Under the pieces are notes generated by a model that saw only the letters and a list, made by a program, of their open reading frames with translations, was not told where the DNA came from and did no database searches. Positions 22,492 to 34,986 of a stretch of DNA of 64,000 nucleotides are shown here, one piece after another (position 1 is the first letter of the stretch; every line of letters begins with the position of its first letter). The translations under genes and the position numbers were made by a program. The stretch comes from Astrocystis sublimbata (lineage: Eukaryota > Ascomycota > Sordariomycetes > Xylariales > Xylariaceae): NCBI GenBank assembly GCA_022453515.1, contig JAJNNY010000001.1:1240001-1304000 (forward strand), written 5' to 3'.

Positions 22492-24638
22492 ATGGCGGCC
22501 CGGAAGTTGCAGCAGGAGATAGAAAAGACCTTCAAGAAGGTCGCCGAAGGCGTTGCTGAGTTCGACGGCATCTACGAGAAGATCGAGCAATCCAACAACC
22601 CGGCCCAGAAGGAGAAGCTCGAGGACAACCTCAAGCGCGAGATCAAGAAGCTCCAGAGGTTGCGTGACCAGATCAAGACATGGGCTGCCAGCAATGACAT
22701 CAAAGACAAGGCTCCGTTGCTCGAGCAGCGGAAACTGATCGAGACGGTTAGTGCCTGCGCAACCCGAAGCCCCTGAAGCCCCTGAAGCCCCTGAAGCTTT
22801 ATGCGCCGCGCCGCGCCTCACTCCGACCCCGACCCCGACCCCTTACTGATCCCCTCGCTAGCAAATGGAGCGATTCAAGGCCGTCGAGAAGGCCATGAAG
22901 ACCAAGGCCTACTCGAAAGAGGGCCTCTCGGCCGCCGCCAAGCTCGATCCCAAAGAGCAGGCCAAGGCTGAAGCCGGCGAATTCCTCAGCAGCCAGGTCG
23001 ACGAGCTCGAACAACAGATCGAGACTCTCGAGGCCGAGAGCGAACAGGTATCATTGACCCTGAAGAGGGGCAAGAACCAAGCATCCAAGGCCGAGCGCAT
23101 CGCTACGATAGAACGTATAATCGAGAGGCATAAGTGGCACCAAGGCAAACTCGAGCTCATCAGGCGGTCGCTGGAGAACGGAGGTATCGAGACGGACCAG
23201 GTCACGGACTTGGAAGAAAGCATACGTTACTACGTCACGGATGGCATGAACAATGACTTCATGGAGGACGAGGGGCTCTACGACGAGCTCGCCTTGGATG
23301 AAGAAGAAGACACGTACGGCATGAACGTTGACAACGACCGGGTATCCTCACAAGACACCCAATCGATACAAGACGATGCGCCAGAGCCAGAGCCGCGGCC
23401 CGCCAGCTTGCCCGCCAAGACGAGAACCGCTGCGATCGATCCGGCTGCTGCCCGGAGACCTTCTGCGCAAATGAAATCCCCACTGCCCACACTGGCGACG
23501 TTACATAACCCACACGCCAATGCTACGAACGGCAGTACATCAAGCTCTAGCATGAAGCCTGCGTCGCTGCCTCAGAGACCTCCTGGTGAGGGACTTAAAT
23601 ACGCCTCGGCGGCCGCCGCCGCAGCAGCGAGCGATAAGAACAATGTGGGCATAGCACCATTACCACCCCCGCCAGGGTCTCAGCCCGTCACGTCATCCAT
23701 GGGTATCTCGCCGCTGCCTCCGGCCGCCGCATCCAACACCAGTGCGACGAATTCTCCAAGGCCGATAAATGTGCAACCTGTACCTTCAGAGTCGAGGACG
23801 GTATCTCAACAGCTCAATGTCGAGCCCAGGCCTTCAGAACACCTCACAAGCACGCAAAACACGTCTAGAAAGGCAGACAAAGCACCCAAGTCGTCGGTCA
23901 AGTCAATAGCTGCTACGGAAGCTGGAGACTCTGCTAAAGGTATAGGGACACGATTATATTTACGCCTGTGGTGTCTGTGCTAACAATGGCTGATAGGTTA
24001 CTCTAACGGGGCGGCAAACGGCGTCCGGTCCAAGCAAGAAGACAAGGAGGAAGAATCGATATACCACCTTCCGGCGGCGTTGCAAGATCTAGTAGACTCC
24101 TTTGAGCATACCAAGAAGAAGCGCATCGCGCCGGTTAACTCGCCATCGACGTTGCGCATGATGGCTGCTTCACAACTTAACATGAACATGGTGGACACGT
24201 CAGATGCCGAGCCGCCAAAATACTATCGACCGGAAACGCGGTACCAATCTCACTCTGGGTATCCGCAAGAGCCGTTGGCGATCCTCGACGACCCTCGCCT
24301 GTACTCGAAGATAGAACCAGATACGCTCTTCTACGTATTTTACTACAAGCAGGGCACTTATCAACAGTACTTGGCGGCCAAGGCCCTCAAAGATCAAAGC
24401 TGGCGCTTCCACAAGCAATACCAAACCTGGTTCCAAAGGCATGAAGAGCCAAAGAACATCACCGAGGAATTCGAACAAGGGACCTACCGGTTCTTCGATT
24501 ACGAGTCCACCTGGTACGTTGCAACAGCACCCACATGCACCAAGTATATCGTGACCGTGAACTGATTGATGATGCAGGATGAATCGAAGGAAAGCCGACT
24601 TCAAGTTTGCTTATAGGTACCTCGAAGATGACATTTGA
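22492..24638 (+). CDS. not3: CCR4-NOT complex subunit NOT3/NOT5
   Basis: Structural subunit of the CCR4-NOT deadenylase, acting in mRNA decay and transcription. Model join(22492..22746, 22862..23939, 23997..24513, 24578..24638), 636 aa. The N-terminal Not3 domain starts [20 protein letters not shown] and continues as a long coiled coil to about residue 230. A low-complexity Pro/Ser/Ala linker follows. The C-terminal NOT-box (about 500-636) contains [20 protein letters not shown], then [17 protein letters not shown] and [17 protein letters not shown], ending [14 protein letters not shown]. The start was chosen because the NOT3 N-terminus is conserved there; 22 upstream in-frame codons are unlike the family. 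Intron 1 holds short tandem repeats (three GCCCCTGAA units, three GACCCC units). Confidence 0.95.
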
Positions 24639-25928
24639 TTGCCTCGGTGGCCATGCTCTCGCTTCGATAATGACCGCCTCGATGAATTAATGGAATCCGG
24701 GAAAGTGAGTTTGCGAGTTGACGGAGGGTGCCCGGTGTATTCGGTTAAGGGCCTCTAATGGTTGCATGATTTGTGTACGAAGATTAAACAAACGCCTGCA
24801 ATTGCCCTGTCTGATGCACAATCTCCAGTCTTGACACTTCTGCACATGCATGAGTTTCGTTATTATCCTGTCCGTGTCATGCTCTGGTGAGATGTAGAAC
24901 ACGCATGAGTTGTGTCTTCGTACCAAGGTCAGTGAAGCCGTATATGTATTCCTGATATGTCCATGTACTGCGCATGACCACAGCGACCTTAGCTGCGATT
25001 GCTGCGGTACCCAAAGCTGGCTCCAATCGGGAGCGTCGCGGCCTGCGGAGCAATTGAGGCGCCTACTCCAATGATTCTGTGTCACGACAGTTCGGTCTGT
25101 TCTTGTTTTACACCGCATGACTTTTCCCTCGTCATCTGATCTGTCTCATTGTTCGGCCAAGGTAGGCTTGTGTGTGGTAGACGAACAGTACAAGTAGGCG
25201 TTCTCTCAGCTAGGTACCTATCTCTGACTGAGGTCAAGTTGGTGGGCGTGCTTCCCCGCACCAAAATATAAGCTGAGGGATGCCTCGAATGCCTTAAACG
25301 TGGGGTTTTCTTTTCCGCTGTAGGGAATAGGGGCTATGCTACTCTGTGACTAGTAAGTACTTCTCACCAAACACTACACCACAGGGTGAGTACACAAGTC
25401 ATCAAGTACCATGTCAGAGCAGAGCCATTGTTACGCAATGGTTTGCAGATCTGGGTTCCTAGTGGCTAGACTAGACGGGAGCTATCCAGATATTGATTGT
25501 TACGAATCCCTCCCATGGGAGCTGCCGCATATAATACAGTGGGTATTATTGCATGGCGACTTATTTCCATTCATGCATGATACGTTCTCGACGATTTCAC
25601 AGAGTGAATACCTACATAGCTTACATATTGTCCGCTGTCTATGATCCCCATAGTTCTGTCCGTTTGGGGCATTTTGTATAGTTCGTATAATCACTAGACA
25701 TCGAGTAGACACATTTGTCTCAATTCTTCTCGTTTCAGTTTCAAAGCAAGAAGCTGTTGTTTTTGTTGTTGTTGGAAGCTCTCATTCAAGGAGTTGACCG
25801 GTCTGATCTCGCGTACGCCACATATACCTACTGAGCTTCTATCTATTCGTTTCAAGAAGAGCCACCCTGCGTTTTTCTTTCAGAAACGAAGATTTGTAGT
25901 TTGCCAACACCAAGCCAATAAACAGACC
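24639..25928. other. Intergenic, NOT3 3' region and GH127 promoter
   Basis: 1.3 kb without a supportable coding frame. Includes a single TAGGTACCTA motif near 25211. Nothing else stands out. Confidence 0.4.
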
Positions 25929-28517
25929 ATGTCTCACCCCCAAGAGCTCTTCCCCCAAACCACCTTCACGGGGCCCTCGCTGCTGCAGGCCCGCCGCGAG
26001 ACGATCCAGCAGGTGACGGTGAAGACGCAGCTCAAGAAGCTCAAGGAGACGGGGCAGTACGAATGCTTCAACCTCAAGTGGCAGCCCGTCTACGACGACA
26101 AGTCGCGCTGGCCCGCGCCGCCGCCCGTGTACTGGGACAGCGACGTGGCCAAGTGGATCGAGGGCGCATGCTACATGCTGACCGAGTTCTACGACGCCGA
26201 GGTCGACGCCGCCGTCCGCGAGCTGGTGCAGATGATCCGCGGCGCGCAGCAGGAGGATGGGTATATCGATGTGTACTTCACTGTCATTGAGCCCGGGAAG
26301 AGGTGGTCGAACTTGAGGGATCAGCATGAGTTGTGAGTTTATTGGGTGTTAGAGTTATTGAGTTATGGAGTTTTCATGCGCTATCTTCAGGATTTAGGGG
26401 AGAATTGCTTGATACTTGATATGAACTGACTATGGTGGTTACTTCTTAGATACAATGCCGGTCATCTGATGGAGGCTGCTCTAGCCCATAGCAATTACTA
26501 CAAGAATGACTTGCTGATAGAGGTCATACACAAGTACATCAAGGTAACCCCTATAACTTCTATTAATTGTGAATGAAATTGCGCTGGATTTGCTAATGTA
26601 ATTCTAAGCTGATCCGCTTGGTTTTTGGCCCAGGAGAAGACCAACGACACGGCTACCCTGGCCACCCCGAAATCGAACTTGCGCTGCTTCGCTTCTACTC
26701 CGTGACAGGGAATAAGGACGCATATGATCTAGCGCAGTATTTCATCGAGGAGCGCGGTAATCCTAATGGGCAAGATGACAGTATGTGCTCGTTGTATCCC
26801 ACTCAATTTCAAAGACAATTTCAAGGAGCGCTGTGATGAGAAATACCTTTCGGATAGTCCCAGGCTGATTACAACTTCTCAGTGCACTACTACGAGTGGG
26901 AGCGAGAGAAAAGAGGTGATAGTCGCTGGAAGCGCCCAGACAGCTTCCCTCACAGTATATGTAACTGGTACGGCCAAGCCCACCTGCCGATTCTGCAGCA
27001 AAAGACCATCGAAGGCCATGCTGTGAGGGCCTTGTACCTATTTACTGGAGTCGCAAACCTGCTCAGCCTCGATGAGTTGGGTGTCCAGCCCTACGCTGCC
27101 AAAGAGAAGTATCACGAGACTCTGCGCACGCTGTGGGATAATATGGTAAACAAAAAGATGTATTTGACAGGCGGTATAGGTTCGATGATGCAGTGGGAGG
27201 GCTTCGGTATCGACTACTTCCTCCCTCAGGGCTCAGATGAAGGAGGATGCTACAATGAGACGTGCGCCTCAATCGGCATCATGATGTTCGCGGAGCGACT
27301 TCTGCATCTTGAGCTGAACTCGAGGTACGCCGATGTGATGGAGTTGTGCCTATATAACGCTGTTATGACTGCGAGTAAGTAAAGACTCATTCCATTGTCA
27401 CGAGCGGATGCGCTTCTCACTACAGATTCGTAATGGAGGACTAACGTATTCGACCAAGTGAGCCTTGGTGTAAGTGTTCCGTGCACCCCATCCGAAATCC
27501 ATTGCATGGTCCTAAGATGGTCTAATTGTAGGGAAACGCCTTCACCTACGTCAACCAGCTAGCGAGCTCCGAGAAGGACAAGAATGTCCGCGCCGCTGTC
27601 AGTTGCTATTCCACGCCCGCTCATGTCATGGCCGCATTCTTACTCAGACCTTCAATTAGTGGTTCGATACGTCCTGCTGCCCGCCCAACGTATCCCGACT
27701 TTTCGGGAGCATCGGCGGTTATCTCTGGGACTACGGCGGCCGAGGCCACGATCTTTTCGTCAACGTGCATCTGTACACTACTGCAAGGCTCTCTTTCCAA
27801 GTGGACGAGAGTCCGGTAGTGCTCGAACAGAAGTCGAATTGGCCATGGGAAGGCAACGTGATCTTTGAACTCACGGCCCCCACGTCAGCGAAAGTGACGA
27901 TCCGGCTTCGAATTCCCGCATGGGCTAGGGGAAACTTCACGGTATGTTTGGCTTCCTCGGTTACGCGGCAGTGACATAATGTGTTGCTTGCCTCTCATTC
28001 GACTGACTGTTTCTAAATGACCCTCACATAGCTTACTCCGACATCGAAATCAGCCGTGGTCGAGAAGGGCTACCTGATCCTCCCGTCATCCTATACCTCA
28101 GAGAACCGGGCCTTCAGTATCGAGATTCATGGTTTCGAGCCCCGGTACATCGCCCCTCATCCGTATACAAATCAACGCACGCTCACTCTAGCTCGCGGTC
28201 CCTTGATTTACTGCGTCGAGGACGTCGACAATTCGTGGGAGCAGGACCACTTTCGCAATATTGGCATAAGCAACGGTGCTCCGGTCAGCGAAGAGGAGCT
28301 CGTGATGGACGAGATGGGTGAGAAATACGTCGGTCTCCGTGCCGTAGGTTGGGTCCGGAACATAGATCAGTGGGAGGCGAGCGGTTCGGGGGTAGAGCCT
28401 GGTGTAAGTGTTAAGGCGAAGGCGGCAGAACCCAAAGAATTGGTCTTCATCCCGTACTACCTACGCGCCAACAGAGGCGGCAACGGCTACATGAGAGTCG
28501 GGTTGTTAGATGTTTGA
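25929..28517 (+). CDS. GH127 glycoside hydrolase (beta-L-arabinofuranosidase-like)
   Basis: Predicted (alpha/alpha)6-barrel glycosidase of family GH127 (formerly DUF1680), whose known members release beta-L-arabinofuranose. Model of eight exons: join(25929..26332, 26450..26543, 26609..26780, 26883..27374, 27459..27469, 27532..27597, 27660..27941, 28032..28517), 668 aa. Family landmarks in order: WEGACYML-like (WIEGACYML), QQEDGYIDVYF, HELYNAGHLMEAA, FGPGEDQRHGYPGHPEIELA, YLTGGIG, NETCASIG, FDTSCCPPNVSRLFGSIGG, ARGPLIYCVEDVDN and LVFIPYYLRANRGGNGYMRV. In the family the Glu and Cys of ETC and the CC pair bind zinc, and one of the CC cysteines is the nucleophile; all are present. No signal peptide is seen, so it probably acts on imported sugars or glycans in the cytosol. 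Exon 5 is only 11 nt. The donor of exon 6 (GTCAGT) is the weakest junction. Confidence 0.88.
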
Positions 28518-29440
28518 GGTGCCCAGAGAGGCAAGAGAGGCAAATATGGCTGGTTCACTTATACGATCTGCGGCGGCTTGCCTGTTGCAGCATGCACACA
28601 CCCTTGCTCGTTCTCTCATGCTCGTCGGCTTATCCCTTGTGGATCGACTGGGAATCAATCCTATTGGACGCGAGCGACCTCAAGGGAACAATAGTCTCAC
28701 CTTGCTATTCAGTCGGCCATTATATTTCTGTGGTAGCACTTGCCGACGGTTTTTCCCTTTGTGGAGACTTATGTATGTGCTGCTCGTCTATTACGCTGCC
28801 AATGCGATCAACAGTCCTTGGCCTCGGCCGGGTTAACAGGTCAACTGTAAGTAGGTACTCTAGTCTTGCGGCCTTGTACACCTGCGGCCCAAGTCATTAC
28901 CGATATATTCCAGGTTTTTATGGCTTTGGTAATTTTTATGGATGGTTCAAGAAGCTTATGAGGCTGATCTCTGCCTTTCAACATAATGCGATACGGCCCT
29001 TAATTCGTATTAGCCAAAAACTGAGGCCTTGACGGGAAACATAGGGAGGCCTATAATCATTGTTCCAGCTTGGGAACAACGCCTGATACCTGATAAGGAC
29101 GAGAGGAGACTCGAAACAGTTCGGGAATGCCGGTAGAGCGCTCTATAAGCGCATATGAACCTGGTCATATGCTGCGCAGCAGTAGCAGTGCATGATGACA
29201 CTCGACAAGTAGAAGGCCACGATTTATGGAACCGTGTACCAGAGCGGGCACCGCAAAAGAGGTCCGAATGACCGCAAATGTACCGTCTCGAGATGTGTAA
29301 GCAATAATGAGAAAGTATGGGATAAGTTGAGCTTGAGTGCTTGGCCTACCACGAAGCTATACGTAGATATCTTCCAGGGCGTTGACAGAAAGCCAACCCA
29401 AGTTTTGCATCTTAGCTTTGCTCCAAACCTTGAATCGACG
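28518..29440. other. Intergenic between GH127 and zinc-finger gene
   Basis: 0.9 kb holding the GH127 3' UTR and the promoter or 5' UTR of the downstream regulator. Open frames present are not protein-like. Nothing else seen. Confidence 0.4.
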
Positions 29441-30632
29441 ATGACAGATGGTAGTCCGGGTCTTGGCCATGATGGCGTGGCATTTGGCTCGCATGGTCTA
29501 GCAATCCCTCCAGCACAATCGACGACAGAGAAGCAACACAAGTGTCCCCAATGCCCAGCCAGCTTCAAGCGACCCGAGAATCTAAGAAGACACGAGCGCG
29601 GGCACGAGAATATAAGGTTCACATGCCAAGTCTGCGACAAGAGCTTTGCCCGGAGGTGAGTGAGCACATAATTCGCGCAAAAGCCTCGGCAGGGCTCGGC
29701 GCCATGCTTATCATCACGATCTCAGTGACATTCTGGGACGACATGTAGCGACTCACGTACCACGCGAGGGGCGAGACCAGAATCCGCATAGAAGACGAGC
29801 ATGCCGTGAATGTGCGAGGGCGCGGGCACGGTGCTCGAGAGGCGACCCTTGTCGACGATGCGCGACTAGAATGTTGGGCTGCACCTATCCAGAAGAGTCG
29901 CCATTCAGGACGGCGAGGCCAGACACCGGCACACGAAGCTCCTCCGTTTCCATATCGGACGATTACGACGCAGCTGAGTCGGATTGTTTCAGCCCAAGCT
30001 TGGCAGCAGAATCATCGAGAAACGCGTCCTCGCTAGATCACGGATTCCCGCAATGGCAGTTCGAAGACTTCCCAACTTCGCTTCGATCGCAACATATGCT
30101 ATCGACCTTGCCCTTTGACCCGTACCAATCACATCCATCTGCCAGCCTTTCCGAAGCGAGCGTTCAGGAACCGATCAAATACGAAACATTATCGCCTTTC
30201 GGCGAGGGTCTCTGTGCAAGCTCTGCAGGCGATGCTAGCATGGCCAATTTGGCATACTCAGCAAGTAGTTCCGCGTTGTTCGAAACATCGGAATTGTACC
30301 ATCAGACCGCGGAAATGCCTTCCCATTCGATATCGAATGCGAATTGGACAGGCGCCCACCATCCCGGCCCATCTTTCGAACTCGAGATGAGCGACGCCAA
30401 CATAGCGCATCGGGTCGGGGGTTTCAATGGCCCTTTTGGCACCGGCAGCTCGAGTGGTGGGTGCACTGGTTATACCGATTTTGGCCAAACCGATATGTTA
30501 GAAGCTTCGAATAATCCAGCGGCCGAGAGAATTTATGATGAAAGAAATTACCATGGCGTGCAAGTCCCCAGCGTCGACTTTTGCAACCCAGAAACTCATT
30601 TCCAGACACCGCCCTGCCCGTGGAGTACCTGA
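29441..30632 (+). CDS. C2H2 plus Zn2Cys6 transcription factor
   Basis: Fungal DNA-binding regulator that combines two zinc-finger types. Model join(29441..29655, 29726..30632), 373 aa, intron GTGAGT...CTCAG. Residues ~30-55 form a C2H2 finger (HKCPQCPASFKRPENLRRHE), followed at once by a second (FTCQVCDKSFARSDILGRH) completed across the splice. Then comes a basic linker and a Zn2Cys6 cluster: ACREC, RARC, PCRRC and MLGC give the six cysteines with normal spacing. The remaining 240 residues are Ser/Pro/acidic and probably activate transcription. No fungal_trans middle domain is seen; the protein is shorter than the usual 600-900 aa members. It follows GH127 on the same strand after 0.9 kb, so it could regulate that gene; this is inference only. 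The start is the first ATG giving a compact N-terminus, and a longer in-frame start exists at 29234. Confidence 0.82.
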
Positions 30633-31321
30633 GAGCATGCGGCCCGAGCCGTCTTGCTGATATCCACGAGGTATCTTGATCAAGCTGCCTTGCTGCCTGA
30701 TGTCAAGTGCCAACAACCGTGGCGAGGAAGAGCTACCACAATGTATCCATGAAATAAATCTAGGCCGTATCCTCGGCCATGTAAGGAGACATGGTAAGGG
30801 CATTGGTAGTCAGTCATTCGGAAAGGTTTGGCAGATTGAATTAGGCTGCCAACAATCTCAACATCATGATGCAGCAGTGCCAGTGGCACGTTTTATTATA
30901 GACATCTATTGTCTTCCCACGCACATATAGACCCACCAGAAGTACAAATTGAAGACAACAAAGGCCCCGATCAATACGAGCAGCCCCTTCGTGTGATGTG
31001 TTAATTTGGTCTAACTTGGGTGCTGGGCAATAAATTGCAAGGATATCCAAGAAATTCTTGGTTGCAGGTAGCATGGGTCTTACTAAAAAGCATACTAACT
31101 CCTAGTCACAAGAGACTCTTAAATATTTGACTGGATGGACAAGGCACTCACTCACTATTGAAACTTTGCAAGACAAGGAGATAGGTTGAAATCATGTTGC
31201 AAAAACTATTGGATCCTTTAAGGCCAAAAGTCAACCTGGTTGTAATAGCGAATTTGGGGGGAGAAGGTCGTGACGTTGGAATATGGTGCAATGTTTCACG
31301 AAGTTAACCACTCTTCAGCTT
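30633..31321. other. Intergenic upstream of tRNA genes
   Basis: 0.7 kb with no supportable gene; moderately AT-rich toward the tRNA pair. Confidence 0.4.
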
Positions 31322-31393
31322 GGTTTCCTGGTGTAATGGTTAGCACTGTGGATTTTGATTCCACCAATCTGGGTTCGATTCCCGGGGAGACCT
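31322..31393 (+). tRNA. tRNA-Gln (anticodon TTG)
   Basis: 72-nt cloverleaf. The acceptor stem GGTTTCC pairs with GGAGACC (one G-T). The D arm contains the A box TGGTGTAATGGTTAG. The anticodon stem GTGGA/TCCAC encloses loop TTTTGAT with TTG at positions 34-36, which reads CAA. The T arm has the B box GGTTCGATTCC. There is no intron. Confidence 0.95.
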
Positions 31394-31414
31394 GGTACTC
31401 TTAATATTACTCCA

Positions 31415-31486
31415 TCCGGTATAGTGTAACGGCTAACATATCGCGTTTTCACCGCGGGGCTCGGGGTTCGATTCCCCGTACCGGAG
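31415..31486 (+). tRNA. tRNA-Glu (anticodon TTC)
   Basis: 72-nt cloverleaf. The acceptor stem TCCGGTA pairs perfectly with TACCGGA. The A box is TAGTGTAACGGCTA. The anticodon stem CGCG.../CGCG encloses TTTTCAC with TTC at 34-36, reading GAA. The B box is GGTTCGATTCC. It lies 21 nt after tRNA-Gln on the same strand and is followed by the T-run terminator. Confidence 0.95.
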
Positions 31487-31489
31487 TTG

Positions 31490-31502
31490 CTTTTTCTTTT
31501 TG
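31490..31502 (+). terminator. Pol III T-run terminator
   Basis: T5-C-T5 immediately after tRNA-Glu. No run of four or more Ts exists between the two tRNA genes, so this may end transcription from both. Confidence 0.7.
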
Positions 31503-34500
31503 CCTCTCCTGCAGATACATTATTACACATTGGGTTCTTGTATCCTTTTTGATTCATTTCTTCCGTTCAGCTGGGGGCTGTTTAGTTCAAGGCTGGTTGA
31601 TACGAGGCCGATACTCCACTGTGGACTATCAACTCCCAAATACCCAAACGGATAATTGCTTTGAACAACTGGCGCATATCCCACCCAAGTTGTGCCGTCT
31701 ACCTACCTACCTAGGTACATATCTAATCAAGTTCTTTTGAGACCGGATTAAATGATTTGCCTAGATTGGACGGGAAGCTGAAGTGTGGAGGATTCTATAA
31801 TCTCAGCTGTATATCTGCCCGAAGACACATTACATGCCAGGCTGGCTGGCTGGATAGATGTGTATGCAATAATCATGTGAGCGTGTCCCAAGGGAATGGT
31901 TCCGATCAATAAAGGCGCAATACTTCTCATGCACTACCACACTTATTAGTCAATCGCTGTCGTCTTTGGAGAGACGTGCATCGGTGGCTTTAGGGCGGGG
32001 CAATAGTCTATCCTATGATTATCGAAGGCGTGCAGTGTCATTATGTGCAAGGCCCTTTCTGGAGTCATGGACTAACAGCAAGCGAGAGATTAGGTTGCAT
32101 CGCCGACCCTCGCGAGGCAGACAAACGAGGGTTCCCCATATGACTTTCAGCAGTGTCATGATGACATGCATTGCACCTGGGGGCTTGGATTCCTAATAGG
32201 ACGAAGAATGGCACATATATGGGACGGAAGGGCAATGAGTGAGGCGGTTCTTAACGCAGTTTTGCACCACAGGCTTCGATGAATCGATGCTGCAGGGCTA
32301 CCCTATCTCGCCTATGCAAAACGTGGCACCATTGTGGGATCTTCGCGTAAACAAAGTGATGCAGAGATACCCAAGCTTGGAATCTACGATGCCTAATGCA
32401 AATATATATGAAGAGCGTTGGGTACTGCAATGCGGCTCTTGCCAGCTACAGATCAATGGAAACGTGACGATAAAGCATGCTTATATGATCTCACCGAGCC
32501 CCCCCTGTTCTCTCGTCGACACACGATGCAAAGCGGTAAATGGATGCGCGCGCACATCGATTCTTTTGATGCAGCTCTGTCCAATCGAGGACCGACACTC
32601 ATGCAACACGTTGATTTGCCCAAGCCCCCATCAGAAGCCCCCATCAGGACCCCATGGCGATGATCGATGCAGGCGGGCATGCGGGGTGTAACGGGGCGAC
32701 GATGCGACATCGAGCATCGAGCATCACACCGAACGTGGCTGAAATAAGACGAAGCAAGGCGACTTCAACTTGAGACTGCACCTCGGTTATGGGAGGTCTA
32801 CTGTTTAGAACAGCATCGAGTGCCTCCAAAACTGACAAGAGGAGGCCCGACGAAAGCTGGATTTTCTACCTTAATAGCGGCTTGATCGAATTTCTGTAGC
32901 TGACAGACTGAGATGGGTCTGGGGTGTTTCGACAGCGACAGCATCAGCAGCGAACCGTGGCTGTTCGGGACTACCCCAAAGAAAGACCAGCTGCGTGCAA
33001 GGAACCGGGCGTTACTGATAAGCAGCCTCGTTCTTGGAACTTGGTCTTCCTTACCTCTGCGAGAGACTGTGTATGCGCCGTCACTGTCTCCAATCAGAGC
33101 CGCAACCCCCCGAGTCAATAGTTTGGCAGTGTCAAGAATACCGAGACGATCGAAGCATACCAGCAAACTCGCTATACATGTCTACGTGCCTATGATCACG
33201 ATACGTTCTGTGCGACAGTTGGTTGGAGAAAAAGGACCTTTGCTGCCGGCTCCCGTCACTATTGCCGGACAACCCTGTGTTTGATGACAGAAGAAAAAAG
33301 AAATGCCAATGACCTCGATGGGTTGGGTTAGTGGACGAAACCCCAGCCTGAAGGAGGCAATCGTAATCGTGCGTAAGGCAACCACACTTGCAGGACTTTT
33401 GACGACAGTACAACGTTAATCTACTATAGGGTACCAGTCAGGCATTTGCCATCGCATATCCAGTCTTCTCCAGTCTTCTTCATTGGTGTTGAGCACAAGA
33501 TCGGGTACTTACAAGTACGGAGCAGTCCATGGGCGGCTGTGCCTTTTACCTGGCACGCCTGGTACCTTTCGCACGAATGGCACATATACAGAGTTTCGAC
33601 TCGGGGCAACAGATTCCTGCTGACATACCACCTATTCCGAGAACCCCAACCGCGGCGTACCAATTACTAGCTCGACAAGTTTCCGGGGGAAAGGAGAAGA
33701 GCATCAGGCAGCTGTACTGCGCCGGTGGCGTCCATTCAACCTGTCTTTGGAGCTCGGAAGCTATGGCCTGGATTGACGCTGTCTCGAAGAGAAATCGCTA
33801 CCTCCAACATGTTGTCATCTTCGGCATCCTTCAAAACCCGAACTCTCCTGTAAGTCCACTGGGTCCAATTACACCAACGTTCCTCACACCAAAAAGAAAT
33901 GCATTTCGCATCCTTTCAACCCATAGTCCTGTCGGGGTCCTATAGATTCTGATGCCAGCCCTGCCTAAAGCCCTAGAAGAGTTCAGTTGGGTTTCCATGA
34001 GCCAGCCGATGGGCTCAATCCTACGCCACCACGATTCGTAGGTGTCCGGGATGATACTGACATACACAGTAGTCGATATACTTGTCGTTTAGAATTCCGT
34101 TCCCAACTAGACCCCAGCGGTCTAGCTTTTAACTAACTGCACACCGAAGGTAAGCTACACTGAGCCTCCCAGACAGGCTTGCAGCTGGAAGGTCGGGCTG
34201 AAATGTGAGGGCCTGGAGTTTCTGTATGTGTGCTTTAAGCTTCCTCAGCACGCATTAGCGCAGCCTTAGTCCCTGGTCGTTCGGTATGTGGCTCCGCTTG
34301 CAGCTAATCCAGTAAGGACACGACTGTTGTCTTATCAACGACGGAACAATCACATCTTACAATGCTCCTCGTAGAACCAATGCTGAGGAGCCCGACGGAG
34401 ATGGTAAGTATCATGTACTTTCGGTCCGCCTCTTGAACTTGGAGTAGGCTCTCGGAAAGTTTTCCGTCCATGACGCTGCGTGCTTCGCTCATCAACCCCA

Positions 34501-34986
34501 TTAATGCCTTGTTATCATATCAGTCAATGTCGTTCGCCTCACAGCACCGCATTCTGCAATTTGAGCCTCAACGTGACTATATAGCCGCGCAATGGGCTTG
34601 AGTCTCTCCATGCAAGGTTTGCATGTAGCCTTTTCCTTCTGTGGTATTTTAAGACTGTAAAGTTCCTTGAATCTCATCGCCCATTATAACTCTTGACTCT
34701 ATGCCTTCATATCCTACTTATCCCCTTTACCCCTTTTGACACGCACTACTTTTGCTCACGATCCGTGGAAGCCCGGATATATCAATACTGCTGTTCTAAC
34801 AAGCCATAAACGCCACAAAAGTGTGTAAGGTATTTATATACCTTATGCTCAAGGTCAACGAAAGAGTTGACGGACCGACATATGTAGCTCAGTGTTATGT
34901 GTTCTTGAACTTTACAGCCCCTGGAAGCAAACCGGTAGTTTTCTGACGCAAACCTCCACTATATCTTCCAAGATCTTTTCGCAATT
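31503..34986. other. 3.5-kb stretch without a supported gene
   Basis: Contains a plus-strand frame at 33529-33945 (138 codons) with a possible donor at 33851, and a minus-strand frame at 34501-34304 with a short hydrophobic stretch (MILTISVGLLSIGS). Neither can be tied to a family or extended by splicing. A CTACCTACCTAGGTAC motif lies near 31700. It may contain gene remnants, but I cannot support one. Confidence 0.35.

Noticed and set aside
31315..31557. 80-codon minus-strand frame over the tRNA genes (NRTPSPAVKTRY-type peptide)
   Set aside because: It is the well-known spurious translation of tRNA genes read antisense.
33529..33945. 138-codon plus-strand ORF with possible donor at 33851
   Set aside because: Could be an exon of a lost gene, but no downstream exon or family could be found.
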